Under the pieces are notes generated by a model, which was given only the letters and a program-made list of their open reading frames with translations, did not search any database and was not told the DNA's origin. Shown here in pieces: positions 24,644 to 32,895 of a stretch of DNA of 53,332 nt. Positions within the stretch are counted from its first letter, which is position 1. Every line of letters starts with the position of its first letter. This DNA comes from UBA2450 sp045132035 (GTDB lineage: Bacteria > Bacillota_I > Bacilli_A > RFN20 > CAG-826): contig JBGURM010000091.1 in the NCBI GenBank assembly GCA_045132035.1, forward strand, positions 1 through 53,332, read 5' to 3'. Made by a program: the position numbers and the translations under genes.

Positions 24644-25724
24644 CTTTGTTCTTTTCTTTACTAGGAGCAACTTCTTTTTTTTCTATTGGAGCTGCTTCTA
24701 TTTTATTAGATTTCTTCTTTCTTCCGATGAATACGATTAAGTACGCCAGGCAAACAGAAATAAGTACAGAGCCAAAGCTCATTCCAATTCCGATTCCTAC
24801 TAATACACCAGCGCTGACAATTGCTTTTACACCAGTGTTATCGAGGAAATAGAATAGCATTGTTGAACCAATTGCGAGAACGATGCCGAAGACATTGAAT
24901 AAGATGCTATATGGGAATAATCTATCTTTAATTTTTCTTTCTCTGAAAAAGTCAAGATAGACATATGTATCCAAAAAGAGGCCGACACCTGCGCATATAA
25001 AGAACAAAATAGTGATTAATTTGCCTAGTAGTGCGTTACAGTAACCAACCGAAGAAGCGAATCCGAATAGGAATGATGACACCACTAAAAAGATAAAGTG
25101 ATATTTATTTTTCTTAATGTTATCTAAATCCATCACAAGGTGGTTTTTGAACTCGTTTGATTTCTTATTTTCTAGTTTTGTTTCAATTTGTTTTTCTTCT
25201 TGAGGTGCTTTGACTTCTTTCTTTTTCTCTTCTTTGACTGGCTCATCAAATACCGCATCTTTATTAATAAACAAAACGCTTATTTCGTCACTATATTCTA
25301 AAGAAGCTAAAAGGTCCTTCAATTCGTGAAGTCTAAGAGGGAAGCCGTTTTTCTCATGATAAATCAAGAAATATGGATTATATTCTTTGATTATTTTAAA
25401 CAATTCTTCTGATTTGTGTCTGCAACTTTCAAGGTCAACAATTTTAATGCTCTTGAGTGAGGCAACTTTGTTAATTAATTCACCTCTATTGAGATTCTCT
25501 AATTGGAAAGCACAAATAATGGATGCTGAATCTTTAATGTTGATTTGTAAAATGAATGTCTGATCAAATCCAATTTTTTCTTCTTTCTCTCCATTTGAAA
25601 AGAAAAATGAAGAATAATCCTCCTTTTTAAGAATCTCTTTAAGTGGAGATTTGATTATATCAAAAGAAACAAATTGCTCGTTTGTTTCAAATAATGCTGT
25701 GTCCTTGTCAAAGAATTTAATCAT
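24630..25724 (-). CDS. Membrane protein of unknown function with charged N-terminal half
   Basis: I do not recognise this 364-residue protein. Residues 1-165 are soluble and hold no known motif. A Lys/Glu-rich low-complexity linker (EPVKEEKKKEVKAPQEEKQ) follows at about 166-195. Four membrane segments come next (YHFIFLVVSSFLFGFASSVGYC, LITILFFICAGVGLFLDTYVY, LFPYSILFNVFGIVLAIGSTMLFYFL, and VSAGVLVGIGIGMSFGSVLISVCLAYLIVF) and a second Lys/Glu-rich tail. The layout suggests a membrane-anchored protein with a cytosolic N-terminal domain. It is monocistronic, convergent with the HTH-dehydrogenase gene and divergent from the desulfoferrodoxin gene. Confidence 0.7.
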   Translation of the reverse strand: MIKFFDKDTALFETNEQFVSFDIIKSPLKEILKKEDYSSFFFSNGEKEEKIGFDQTFILQINIKDSASIICAFQLENLNRGELINKVASLKSIKIVDLESCRHKSEELFKIIKEYNPYFLIYHEKNGFPLRLHELKDLLASLEYSDEISVLFINKDAVFDEPVKEEKKKEVKAPQEEKQIETKLENKKSNEFKNHLVMDLDNIKKNKYHFIFLVVSSFLFGFASSVGYCNALLGKLITILFFICAGVGLFLDTYVYLDFFRERKIKDRLFPYSILFNVFGIVLAIGSTMLFYFLDNTGVKAIVSAGVLVGIGIGMSFGSVLISVCLAYLIVFIGRKKKSNKIEAAPIEKKEVAPSKEKNKEKEN

Positions 25725-25751
25725 GTTGTCTTTGCTTATTGTATCACTTTT

Positions 25752-25796
25752 TTGGAATACAAAAAAAGCACAATATAACTAAGTATCGTATATAAT
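25752..25796 (+). promoter_or_regulatory. Promoter region of the desulfoferrodoxin gene
   Basis: TTGGAA (25752-25757) and TATAAC (25775-25780) are 17 bases apart. A second perfect -10 box TATAAT lies at 25791-25796, but without a clear -35 box. Either could drive the gene starting at 25817. Confidence 0.5.
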
Positions 25797-25816
25797 TAGA
25801 GTAGGTGGTAAAACAA

Positions 25817-26188
25817 ATGAAATTTTTTAGATGTAAACATTGCGGTAAGATTATCGCTGTAATTAACGACAAACCAGTCCCAACAATTTGCTGTGGAGAA
25901 AAAATGGAAGAACTCGTTCCAAATACTCAAGACGGTGCTCATGAAAAACACATTCCAGTCTATCAAGTCGAGGGTAATGTTGTTCATGTCACAGTCGGGG
26001 AAGTTGAACATCCAATGATGGAAGCCCATTATATTGAATGGATTATGCTCCAAACAAATTTAGGCAACCAAAGAAAAGTCTTAAAACCAGGTGAAGCCCC
26101 AAAAGCAGACTTCGCTCTTCTTCCAGGAGAGAAAGTTGTCAGAGTGCTTGAATACTGCAATCTCCACGGACTTTACGCAACAAAATAA
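25817..26188 (+). CDS. dfx: Desulfoferrodoxin (superoxide reductase)
   Basis: The start is the ATG at 25817 (MKFFRCKHCG), preceded by TAGGTGG; an upstream in-frame GTG overlaps that ribosome site and is unlikely. The 123-residue protein reduces superoxide to hydrogen peroxide without making oxygen, an anaerobe defence. Both metal sites are intact: center I with C6, C9, C25 and C26, and center II with H45, H65, H71, C114 and H117. It is therefore the two-iron type. The gene stands alone with its own promoter and terminator. An oxygen-sensitive, anaerobic lifestyle is suggested. Confidence 0.95.
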   Translation: MKFFRCKHCGKIIAVINDKPVPTICCGEKMEELVPNTQDGAHEKHIPVYQVEGNVVHVTVGEVEHPMMEAHYIEWIMLQTNLGNQRKVLKPGEAPKADFALLPGEKVVRVLEYCNLHGLYATK

Positions 26189-26228
26189 GTGGTTTCTTAT
26201 ATTATAATTCAACAAAATATCTCGATTA

Positions 26229-26256
26229 GACACTCTTTAATTTGAGTGTCTTTTTT
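26229..26256 (+). terminator. Intrinsic terminator after dfx
   Basis: The perfect stem GACACTC (26229-26235) with GAGTGTC (26244-26250) is followed by six Ts. Confidence 0.92.
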
Positions 26257-26307
26257 GACTTTTATCTCCTCGTGCATATAATATATGTATGTATAGGCGG
26301 TATGCAT

Positions 26308-27930
26308 ATGAGAAAGACAACTAAATTATTTTTTCTTCCTTTAATGGCAATGATGTTGACATCATGTGACATTTTAGGTGCGATTAGAGGTATTACTGGT
26401 TTAAAACCAAAATATGAAAATTACGAAGAATTTTTTGCTGATGCGATGCACTTTAAAAGCGGAACAACTTTTGATTTAGTCATGAAGAATATCAACAAAG
26501 AACTAAGATATTGGACTAGACATACATCTCAATATTCTTCAACTAAATATTCAATTGTTGAAGCTCCATTTTTTGAAACGATCAATGAATACAGTGATCA
26601 CTATACTATTTATTTAACAAACCACGATAATGTGACAATTCAAAAAGAAGCAAAACAAGACGGTTCAATTATTGAAATACACACGAATAGTGTGCCAATG
26701 CTTGTTGATGGAGAAAATCATAAGTGGCGTTATGGCGATACTACTAAAGATGAGAAACATTTAGATGAAAAATCTAAGGCTTCAATTAATGTCTACGCTG
26801 ATGAAAATGGTTATCTTGTTGTTTCTAACAGTAATTCGATCTTTTATATAACTAAAGACTTAAAGAAGGTCTATTTTAACGATAGCAACACAAGAACCTT
26901 CCGCTATATGACTGATAAAGATGAATATGATAGTGTTCAAGTTCCTGAAAGTGATGCTTTAACCGCCGCTCTTGAAACTTCTAAAAATAGTAGACCAACT
27001 TTAGCGTTACCAAAACCAAATAACGATAGCTCACTTGATAAAAACAAATATTGGTATGGATATAACTATAGAAACATTGATTTATTTGGACAAGTTGACC
27101 CAAAGAAAGAAGACTATATCAATGGATATAACTTATATTTCCCAGGTATTGAAGCTTACACATATAGTGAACAATTAAAGCAACAAGGTTGGACAATCCA
27201 TCGTGCAAATGATGAAGATCTTATTGCGACTACTTCCCAAAAATATGATTCATATTGGGTGGCAGTGGATGAAGCCGAACAATATAAAATTATTATTCAT
27301 GACTTCCAATCTTTGTATGTTGATTTAAATGCATTATTTACTGATGGACCATCTCATTCAACTAGGGTTGAAATCAATCGTCTTGGTGGAATTGAAAAGG
27401 TCGTTGCTGGTAGAAAAACAACAAAAACAGATTGGACTGACCGCGAAAAAAGAACAATGAGAAAATGGTATGACCTTGATGTTGAATTACCATTTGTAGC
27501 GTTAAGTGATAGTTATAGTGTTCCACTTAGAAATAGCAGTGCTTACGCTGGTTTATATAGTAATTTAATGGAACTTGGAACAAAGTGTTTTAACATCCAA
27601 GACAATCATTATAAATATCTTCTCGATGGCTATGGCGAAGTATTAGAGGCTAATGGCTTCACCAAATTTGAAATGCCATCGTCTGTCAATCCAGACGATT
27701 ACAAAACCGTTTATGAATGGTATAAAGTTGATAGTCACAAGTTATATAACGCTTATGTCAATTATGATAAAGATGTCGCAGTTAGATTCTATTTCGATAT
27801 TTCTGAAGGGAATGTTATTAGATTCTTTAGAATTTCGACAATGAAAGCGTGGGACCCAAATAGAGACCCAGACACTACTGATTATGATGCTTTAGAGGAT
27901 CCAGATATCACTGTTAATCCAGATGAATAA
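26308..27930 (+). CDS. Lipoprotein of unknown function
   Basis: The start ATG at 26308 gives MRKTTKLFFLPLMAMMLTSCD, a typical lipoprotein signal with lipobox LTSC; AGGCGG lies about eight bases upstream, and a -10-like TATAAT is at 26277-26282. The 541-residue product would be anchored outside on the membrane. The mature part is rich in Tyr, Asp, Asn and Lys with many short beta-like stretches, and I recognise no domain. Its last codons overlap the ATG of the PHP-phosphoesterase gene by 8 bases, so the two are translated together. Confidence 0.8.
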   Translation: MRKTTKLFFLPLMAMMLTSCDILGAIRGITGLKPKYENYEEFFADAMHFKSGTTFDLVMKNINKELRYWTRHTSQYSSTKYSIVEAPFFETINEYSDHYTIYLTNHDNVTIQKEAKQDGSIIEIHTNSVPMLVDGENHKWRYGDTTKDEKHLDEKSKASINVYADENGYLVVSNSNSIFYITKDLKKVYFNDSNTRTFRYMTDKDEYDSVQVPESDALTAALETSKNSRPTLALPKPNNDSSLDKNKYWYGYNYRNIDLFGQVDPKKEDYINGYNLYFPGIEAYTYSEQLKQQGWTIHRANDEDLIATTSQKYDSYWVAVDEAEQYKIIIHDFQSLYVDLNALFTDGPSHSTRVEINRLGGIEKVVAGRKTTKTDWTDREKRTMRKWYDLDVELPFVALSDSYSVPLRNSSAYAGLYSNLMELGTKCFNIQDNHYKYLLDGYGEVLEANGFTKFEMPSSVNPDDYKTVYEWYKVDSHKLYNAYVNYDKDVAVRFYFDISEGNVIRFFRISTMKAWDPNRDPDTTDYDALEDPDITVNPDE

Positions 27931-28771
27931 ATTCAATTATTCTTTTCACTCACATACCTTTCGTTGCGGTCACGCTGATGGTGATATTGAAGATTATGTG
28001 ATGGAAGCCATCCATAATAATTTTAAACTTCTTGGTGTGTCTGACCATGTCTTTTTACCAGGCGTTTCTCAGCCATGGATGAGAGGCGATTTTTCGATGC
28101 TTGAAAACTATATTGAAACGTTCAATTCTGTTCAAAAAACATATAAGAACTTCATTAAATTGCATTTGGGGTTTGAATGTGAGTGCATTCCAATGTATAT
28201 GGATTATTACCGATATTTGCTTGAAAGTGGAAGATTTGAATATTTAATTTGTGGACAACATTGTACGTTTAATAAAGATAGAAACCTTATTCTTTATTTT
28301 AACTATTCTTCTCTTAATAATTATGAGGGAATTGAAAGATATAAAAATGATGTTATCGAGGCAATGAAAAGCGGAATTTTCTTTTATATCGCTCATCCTG
28401 ATTTATTTATGTACACAGTCACTATGATTACTCCAGAGATAGAAAGAATTATTAATGAAATAGTGGATGCCTCAATTAAGTATGATGTTCCTTTAGAAAT
28501 GAATATTTCTGGATTTGGAAGATTAAAAGCCGATAAAGAGCATGGCACTCTCGGATACCCTAATGAACATTTCTGGGATGCAGCGGTTAAAAAAGGAGCG
28601 AAAATCATCTTCGGTGGTGATTATCACACTCCTGAAGCAATCCATAACGAAAAATTCGAAAAATTATTTGATAAACTAATTCAAAAAACAAACGCAACGT
28701 TTGTTGATGAAGAAGTGGAATATCAAAGATATTTAGATAGACTTAAAAAACTATTTGGACAAAGTCGCTAA
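27923..28771 (+). CDS. PHP-domain phosphoesterase, histidinol-phosphatase-like
   Basis: The 282-residue protein has the PHP metal-binding motifs: FHSHTFRCGHADG at 8-20, LLGVSDHVFLPG around 36-47, HPDLF near 155 and FGGDYHTPE near 230. The nearest named family is histidinol phosphatase (HisJ/HisK). No histidine biosynthesis gene is near, and the neighbour is a lipoprotein. A function on another phosphate ester, such as a nucleotide or sugar phosphate, is equally possible. The 3' end overlaps the convergent CotH-like gene by about 20 bases. Confidence 0.85.
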   Translation: MNKFNYSFHSHTFRCGHADGDIEDYVMEAIHNNFKLLGVSDHVFLPGVSQPWMRGDFSMLENYIETFNSVQKTYKNFIKLHLGFECECIPMYMDYYRYLLESGRFEYLICGQHCTFNKDRNLILYFNYSSLNNYEGIERYKNDVIEAMKSGIFFYIAHPDLFMYTVTMITPEIERIINEIVDASIKYDVPLEMNISGFGRLKADKEHGTLGYPNEHFWDAAVKKGAKIIFGGDYHTPEAIHNEKFEKLFDKLIQKTNATFVDEEVEYQRYLDRLKKLFGQSR

Positions 28772-30241
28772 TTTCGCTTTAGCGTATATTTCAAATGTCT
28801 CATTCTCGTTGTTGCTAACAGCGATATTTTTATATGGAGCATACTCGAATCTTTTTGTGTATTCATCGAATTTAGTTACATCTAAATACTTATTAGCGAA
28901 TTCTTTGCAGTAATTAAAGAATTTCAATTTGCTATCACTATGAACTTTGTGGGTGTTATTACTTCCACCTGTTAATAATCTTAAGACAAGCGGACATTGA
29001 TTAAAGTTATTTTCTCCCCAACAATTTGGGTCATCATAACGCATATTTTTCATATCTTTTTGCCATCCAACGTTAATCCCCAAACAGCGGTCATTATCGT
29101 ATGGAATAAAAATAGCTTTATTATCTTTATTAAAATAAAGGTAATAGTTGTTATAGTTATTTCTTAAATCATCCGGTAAACCAAATACCCAGCATAACGC
29201 GGAATATCTTAAAAAGTTATCAACATCTAAATATTTAGAGATATTCTCAAAATAAGCTTGTCCATCTAGACCATCCGCTTTGGAATTTTTATTTAACTCA
29301 GAAGAAAAATTCTTAATGATTGAAAAATCAGAAGTATCTTCATTTGATTTAAGATTATAAATTGGACGATAGTATTGTCCTTCAACACCTACTTTATTAT
29401 CACTTAAATCAGTTAGTGTTGCTGGACCAAGATCAGTGTAGGTACATTTATATAAATCACCCTTGTTATCTCCATTAATTTTTTTGAGCATTTTCTTATC
29501 AACCGATTCGTACGCTAAATATGTTGTTGAAAATGAATCCGACTCACTTCTTATGGTGAATTTCACCAAATTTGCGTGTTGAGCGATGACTCCTTCCTCT
29601 TTAAAAGCGTCTAATACATAAGCTTCTTTTGTGAAGGTATAATCGTAGTTTCGATTCCATTTTAAATCGATCTTTTTCATGCCAGCGAACTCTCTATCAT
29701 TTCTTTCTTTTTTGGCTTCAAGATTATCAGTCCAATCATGAACATAATAAAAATCGCTATCGGAGAATGTTTGACCGAAATTTAATTTGAAGTGGCATAG
29801 TTTGTTTGTGTTAAACATGCCATCTGGATTAACAAAATCAGTGTCTCTTCTTGAAAGATTGCCTTTTATTCTTGCTCCGGTCTCTTCAAAAGTCGTGGTT
29901 TTCCCATTGACTGTTATCTTAGCGGTGCAAGGGTGATACATTTCATTTTTAATATAATTGTTATTTCCTTCACCTTGTCCATATTCCTTAAGGTTATATA
30001 TGCTTTCGTTAGTGAAATTTAATTCAATTTCAACTTTTGAATCCGGATTAAAGAAATCCAAAAATTCTTGGCTATATTTAGCGTTTGAATAAATGTTATC
30101 TTCTGTCTTTTCTTCTGCTGGATCTGGTGTTTCTTCTTCTACTGGATCAGTTGGAGTAGGATTACTAGGAGCAACGCTTGGAAACGAACACCCTGCAATT
30201 AATGGCAAAAGCAATAAAGTTAATGCGAATTTATTTTTCAT
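28751..30241 (-). CDS. CotH-kinase-family lipoprotein
   Basis: The 496-residue protein starts with a lipoprotein signal (MKNKFALTLLLLPLIAGCSF, lipobox IAGC), then a Pro/Glu/Asp/Thr linker (about 22-50). The CotH domain follows, with GARIKGNLSRRD, KLCHFKLNFG, KKIDLKWNRNYDYTF, EAYVLDAFKEEGV and the distal YYLYFNKDNKAIFIPYDNDRCLGI. Bacillus CotH is an atypical kinase that phosphorylates spore-coat proteins. Surface lipoprotein forms are frequent in gut Firmicutes and may modify secreted proteins. No spore genes are in the window. It is followed by no clear terminator and overlaps the PHP gene end. Confidence 0.85.
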   Translation of the reverse strand: MKNKFALTLLLLPLIAGCSFPSVAPSNPTPTDPVEEETPDPAEEKTEDNIYSNAKYSQEFLDFFNPDSKVEIELNFTNESIYNLKEYGQGEGNNNYIKNEMYHPCTAKITVNGKTTTFEETGARIKGNLSRRDTDFVNPDGMFNTNKLCHFKLNFGQTFSDSDFYYVHDWTDNLEAKKERNDREFAGMKKIDLKWNRNYDYTFTKEAYVLDAFKEEGVIAQHANLVKFTIRSESDSFSTTYLAYESVDKKMLKKINGDNKGDLYKCTYTDLGPATLTDLSDNKVGVEGQYYRPIYNLKSNEDTSDFSIIKNFSSELNKNSKADGLDGQAYFENISKYLDVDNFLRYSALCWVFGLPDDLRNNYNNYYLYFNKDNKAIFIPYDNDRCLGINVGWQKDMKNMRYDDPNCWGENNFNQCPLVLRLLTGGSNNTHKVHSDSKLKFFNYCKEFANKYLDVTKFDEYTKRFEYAPYKNIAVSNNENETFEIYAKAKLATLSK

Positions 30242-30259
30242 ATATTTTTCAGTTATATT

Positions 30260-30610
30260 CTAATTGTGGTGGCAGTCACACATATGGATATTTGAACGGT
30301 CCTCACTAATTTCTCCTTTGAGGAATCTTTCTAATACTTCGTGAGCGTCACCGCTTTGTCCTGGATATGTTTTAATTCCTGCTTCATCTAAAAACTGAAT
30401 CGCGTGATTTCCCATTCCTCCGGCGATTAAGATTTCGACATCTAAATCTTTAAGATATCCCACTAATTCGTGATGAGAATATCCTCCGTTAGTGATAATC
30501 ATTTCTTTTCTTTCATTTCCTTCTGTGTCCACTAAAAGGAAATTTTGGGTTTGACCGAAGTGTTGCCCAATCTCTTTTGTATCATAGTTATATGTTAATG
30601 CGATTCTCAT
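30260..30610 (-). CDS. NifX/NifB-type iron-molybdenum-cofactor-like protein
   Basis: The 116-residue protein has the dinitrogenase FeMo-cofactor biosynthesis fold: MRIALTYNYDTKEIGQHFGQTQNFLLV, then NGGYSHHELVGYL and EILIAGGMGNHAIQFLDEAGI. It ends with CDCHHN, a likely metal-binding tail. No nitrogenase genes are present; such stand-alone proteins are common in anaerobes and their function is unknown, perhaps metal-cluster handling. GAGAGGT lies before the start. It sits 18 bases upstream of the CotH-like gene on the same strand. Confidence 0.88.
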   Translation of the reverse strand: MRIALTYNYDTKEIGQHFGQTQNFLLVDTEGNERKEMIITNGGYSHHELVGYLKDLDVEILIAGGMGNHAIQFLDEAGIKTYPGQSGDAHEVLERFLKGEISEDRSNIHMCDCHHN

Positions 30611-30654
30611 AGTTTTTACCTCTCAATAATGATATCAAATTCTATGACAAGTAT

Positions 30655-30693
30655 TGATATAATTTTTGAATTATATTTTAATGATTAGGAGGT
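30655..30693 (+). promoter_or_regulatory. Promoter and ribosome site of the SPFH operon
   Basis: An extended -10 box TGATATAAT occurs at 30655-30663, and AGGAGG follows about 25-30 bases later, some seven bases before the ATG at 30701. No clear -35 box is seen. Confidence 0.55.
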
Positions 30694-30700
30694 ATTATTT

Positions 30701-31738
30701 ATGAGTTTATATGATGTTGTACGTTTTGAAGGAACTAATGACGATTGGCTTCTTTACAAATATCCTAAAGATGAATTCAATACAAAATCCAAATTAGTGG
30801 TCTCATCCGCTCAAATAGCTTTGCTTGTTCATAACGGAAAGCTTGAAAAGATTTGTGAAGCAGGTAGTTTTACTTTAGACACTGAATTACTTCCATTTAT
30901 TAAAGGATTAACAAAGGCCATTTATTCTGGCAAGAACCCTTATCCACTTGAAATTTACTTTGTAAATAAACGTTTAAAACTTGACTTCCTTTGGGGCACA
31001 AATGACCCAATCGATGTTATTGATCCGCTTTACGGAATCAAACTTAGATTAAGAGCAAGAGGACAATTTGGTGTTCGTTTAACCGACTACCAATATTTCC
31101 ATCAAACCTTAGTGGGAACATTATTAAAGAATAACTATGTTTCTTTCGATGTTATCCGTTCTTTCTTTAGAGGATTTATTAATCAAAAAGTTAAAAAGAT
31201 TCTAGCGAGCGAACTAATTAATAAGAAAATCACTTATTTTGAAATTCAAGTTCATTTAGATGACATTCAAGAAGTCTTACAAGAAGAAATTCGTAAAGAA
31301 TTGAAACAATATGGCTTTGAAGTTGCCAATCTTTCTATAGAAAGCATTGATTGCCCAGAAGAAGATCTCGACAAGCTCAATGAAATTCTTCATAAGAAAG
31401 CCGAACTTAATCAACTTGGTGATAACGCTTACCGCACAGTTAGAGGGTATGATGTCCTTGAAGCTGGTGCGAAAGGAAACGGTAACGCTTCAGCATTCAT
31501 GGGTGTTGGCTTAGGAATGCAAATGGGTCAAGCCGCGAATGGCGGAGCGATCATTCCTCCTCAAGGTCAAGCAGAAGAAACTATTTCTTGCCCAAAATGT
31601 GGAGTTAAGATTCCACCAAGCGCTAAATTCTGTCCAGAATGTGGCGCTAAAATCCTTCGTGCCTGTCCAAAGTGCGGCGCTGAAGTCTCTCCAAAACAAA
31701 AATTCTGCCCTGAGTGTGGACAAAAAATATACGAGTGA
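30701..31738 (+). CDS. SPFH/band-7 protein with two C-terminal zinc ribbons (YdjI-like)
   Basis: The 345-residue protein has an SPFH-like core in residues 1-240 (YDVVRFEGTNDDWLLYKYP, GIKLRLRARGQFGVRLTDY, AELNQLGDNAYRTVRGYDVLEAG). A Gly/Ala-rich linker follows, then two zinc ribbons (ISCPKCGVKIPPSAKFCPEC at about 294 on, and ACPKCGAEVSPKQKFCPEC at about 320 on). Bacillus YdjI and the so-called virion core protein group have this layout and lie in the PspA-type envelope stress operon ydjFGHI. Here the operon continues with a membrane protein and a zinc-ribbon membrane protein, without a PspA homologue in the window. Confidence 0.88.
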   Translation: MSLYDVVRFEGTNDDWLLYKYPKDEFNTKSKLVVSSAQIALLVHNGKLEKICEAGSFTLDTELLPFIKGLTKAIYSGKNPYPLEIYFVNKRLKLDFLWGTNDPIDVIDPLYGIKLRLRARGQFGVRLTDYQYFHQTLVGTLLKNNYVSFDVIRSFFRGFINQKVKKILASELINKKITYFEIQVHLDDIQEVLQEEIRKELKQYGFEVANLSIESIDCPEEDLDKLNEILHKKAELNQLGDNAYRTVRGYDVLEAGAKGNGNASAFMGVGLGMQMGQAANGGAIIPPQGQAEETISCPKCGVKIPPSAKFCPECGAKILRACPKCGAEVSPKQKFCPECGQKIYE

Positions 31739-31749
31739 GGTAGTGAATT

Positions 31750-32214
31750 ATGAGAAGAAATCTATTTTTAGGTTTAATTAGTGTTTTAATTCTTGGTTTA
31801 GCAATTGGCTTGCCTTTTGCTTTTGGTGATTGGAACAATCTCCTTGTTCAAAATCAAACCGTTTTGATCCTTTATATCGTATCTAAATCAGTTTTTGGCT
31901 TAATTTTGTTGTTTGCACTTATCTGGTCTTTTGTTGGTGAAAGAGCAAGAGGACACATCTATATGATGCTAAGTTGTTCAATTTTTGTTCAAATTGCGCC
32001 ATTAATTATTAGAACTTCTGTCTATATCCAAAACTTTGTTCTTGGTTTTGCAATCATCATGCTTGCCTTATTCTTAATTGGCTATGTTGCCTTTATTGGT
32101 TTAGTTTTAACTGCAAATAAGAAACAAGTTGCAAGTGATAAGAAATATCAAGGAAGCGAAATTGAAGTGGTGGATGAAAAAGTTGCAGAAAAAAGAAATA
32201 AGGAGGAAGCATAA
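31750..32214 (+). CDS. Four-helix membrane protein of unknown function
   Basis: The 154-residue protein has four membrane segments (LFLGLISVLILGLAIGLPFAF, VLILYIVSKSVFGLILLFALIW, YMMLSCSIFVQIAPLIIRT, FVLGFAIIMLALFLIGYVAFIGLVL) and a charged cytosolic tail (about 120-154). No known family is recognised. It starts 12 bases after the SPFH gene, and its stop overlaps the next start, so it is part of the same three-gene operon. Confidence 0.75.
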   Translation: MRRNLFLGLISVLILGLAIGLPFAFGDWNNLLVQNQTVLILYIVSKSVFGLILLFALIWSFVGERARGHIYMMLSCSIFVQIAPLIIRTSVYIQNFVLGFAIIMLALFLIGYVAFIGLVLTANKKQVASDKKYQGSEIEVVDEKVAEKRNKEEA

Positions 32215-32480
32215 TGAATTCTTATGAATGCCCAGGTTGTGGGTATGTGATGAGCGAAAAAGAAGAAAAGTGCAAATATTGCGGTTCTTCTAATCCTAGA
32301 TATGTTGCTCCTAAAACATCGTTTATAGCAACTCCTGCTCCAGTTTCTTCTCAAAGTAGTTCAACAAGTCAACCAGTTAAAAAAGAAGAAAAGAAAATAA
32401 ATGTTCTCGTATTTATTTTACTTCTATTATTCTTCTGGCCTGGAGCCTTGATATACGCGATTGTGTGCGCTGCTAGATAG
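32214..32480 (+). CDS. Zinc-ribbon single-pass membrane protein
   Basis: The 88-residue protein begins with a zinc ribbon (YECPGCGYVMSEKEEKCKYCG), followed by a Ser/Thr/Pro/Gln-rich linker and one C-terminal membrane segment (INVLVFILLLLFFWPGALIYAIV). It overlaps the previous stop (TAATG). Zinc-ribbon membrane proteins often accompany SPFH proteins in envelope stress operons. A terminator follows. Confidence 0.8.
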   Translation: MNSYECPGCGYVMSEKEEKCKYCGSSNPRYVAPKTSFIATPAPVSSQSSSTSQPVKKEEKKINVLVFILLLLFFWPGALIYAIVCAAR

Positions 32481-32485
32481 TTTAT

Positions 32486-32513
32486 AAGACGTCGATTAAA
32501 AGACGTCTTTTTT
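32486..32513 (+). terminator. Intrinsic terminator of the SPFH operon
   Basis: The stem AAGACGTC (32486-32493) with GACGTCTT (32502-32509) is followed by Ts. Confidence 0.9.
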
Positions 32514-32598
32514 ACATAAAAATAAAAGCGCTTTCCTATCTGCGCCACACAATTGTCTTTTACGTCTTCAATTAAGACATCTATATATCTATTTTTAA

Positions 32599-32621
32599 CA
32601 ACTCTTCTGAGTTAAGAGTTG
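32599..32621 (-). terminator. Hairpin downstream of the tRNA operon
   Basis: An eight-base stem, CAACTCTT (32599-32606) with AAGAGTTG (32614-32621), lies just past the tRNA-Met 3' end on the minus strand. The following sequence has few Ts, so termination is plausible but weak. Confidence 0.5.
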
Positions 32622-32631
32622 CACTTGTCTT

Positions 32632-32708
32632 TGGTAGCTGAGGACGGATTTGAACCGCCGACCTTGAAGGTATGAACTTCCTGCTCTAGCCAACTGAGCT
32701 ACTCAGCC
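32632..32708 (-). tRNA. tRNA-Met (CAT), elongator type
   Basis: The reverse strand folds as a 77-base tRNA: acceptor GGCTGAG with CTCAGCT, D-arm GCTC and GAGC, anticodon loop TTCATAC (anticodon CAT), T-arm GGCGG-TTCAAAT-CCGTC, discriminator A and encoded CCA. The sequence is close to the Bacillus elongator tRNA-Met in the D-arm and anticodon loop. An initiator is unlikely because the 1-72 position is not a C-A mismatch. A minor tRNA-Ile with modified CAT cannot be excluded. It is cotranscribed behind tRNA-Ala. Confidence 0.9.
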
Positions 32709-32715
32709 ATATAAA

Positions 32716-32791
32716 TGGTGGATCTAAAGAGACTCGAACTCTCGACCCCCTGAATGCAAATCAGGTGCTCTCCCAACTGAGCTATAGACCC
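32716..32791 (-). tRNA. tRNA-Ala (TGC)
   Basis: The reverse strand folds as a 76-base tRNA with acceptor GGGTCTA, D-arm GCTC and GAGC, anticodon stem CCTGA and TCAGG around TTTGCAT (anticodon TGC), a T-arm with GTTCGAGTC, and encoded CCA. It is the first gene of a two-tRNA minus-strand operon. Confidence 0.93.
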
Positions 32792-32826
32792 ATTTCGCTA
32801 GTTTCTTAGTGAAACTTGCAAGATAG

Positions 32827-32855
32827 ATTATATACATTTAATGATTTTATGACAA
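32827..32855 (-). promoter_or_regulatory. Promoter of the tRNA-Ala/tRNA-Met operon
   Basis: Read on the minus strand, TTGTCA (32850-32855) and TATAAT (32827-32832) are exactly 17 bases apart, a near-consensus sigma-A promoter, with the expected start near 32820, about 29 bases before tRNA-Ala. Confidence 0.85.
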
Positions 32856-32883
32856 TAATTTTTAATTATTTGTGAATTTCGTG

Positions 32884-32889
32884 TATAAT
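32884..32889 (+). promoter_or_regulatory. -10 box of the SRP RNA gene
   Basis: TATAAT at 32884-32889 is seven bases from the first base of the SRP RNA. I find no convincing -35 box at 16-18 bases upstream. Confidence 0.55.
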
Positions 32890-32895
32890 AACCAT

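Noticed and set aside
27923..28771. Calling the PHP gene hisJ/hisK
   Set aside because: The motif match is to the PHP superfamily, and there are no histidine genes nearby, so a specific symbol is not justified.
30260..30610. Nitrogen fixation role for the NifX-like protein
   Set aside because: No nitrogenase or other nif gene is present, and stand-alone NifX-like proteins are widespread in anaerobes.
32632..32708. Initiator tRNA-fMet
   Set aside because: The first and last acceptor bases can pair (G-T), and the anticodon stem lacks the three G-C pairs typical of initiators.
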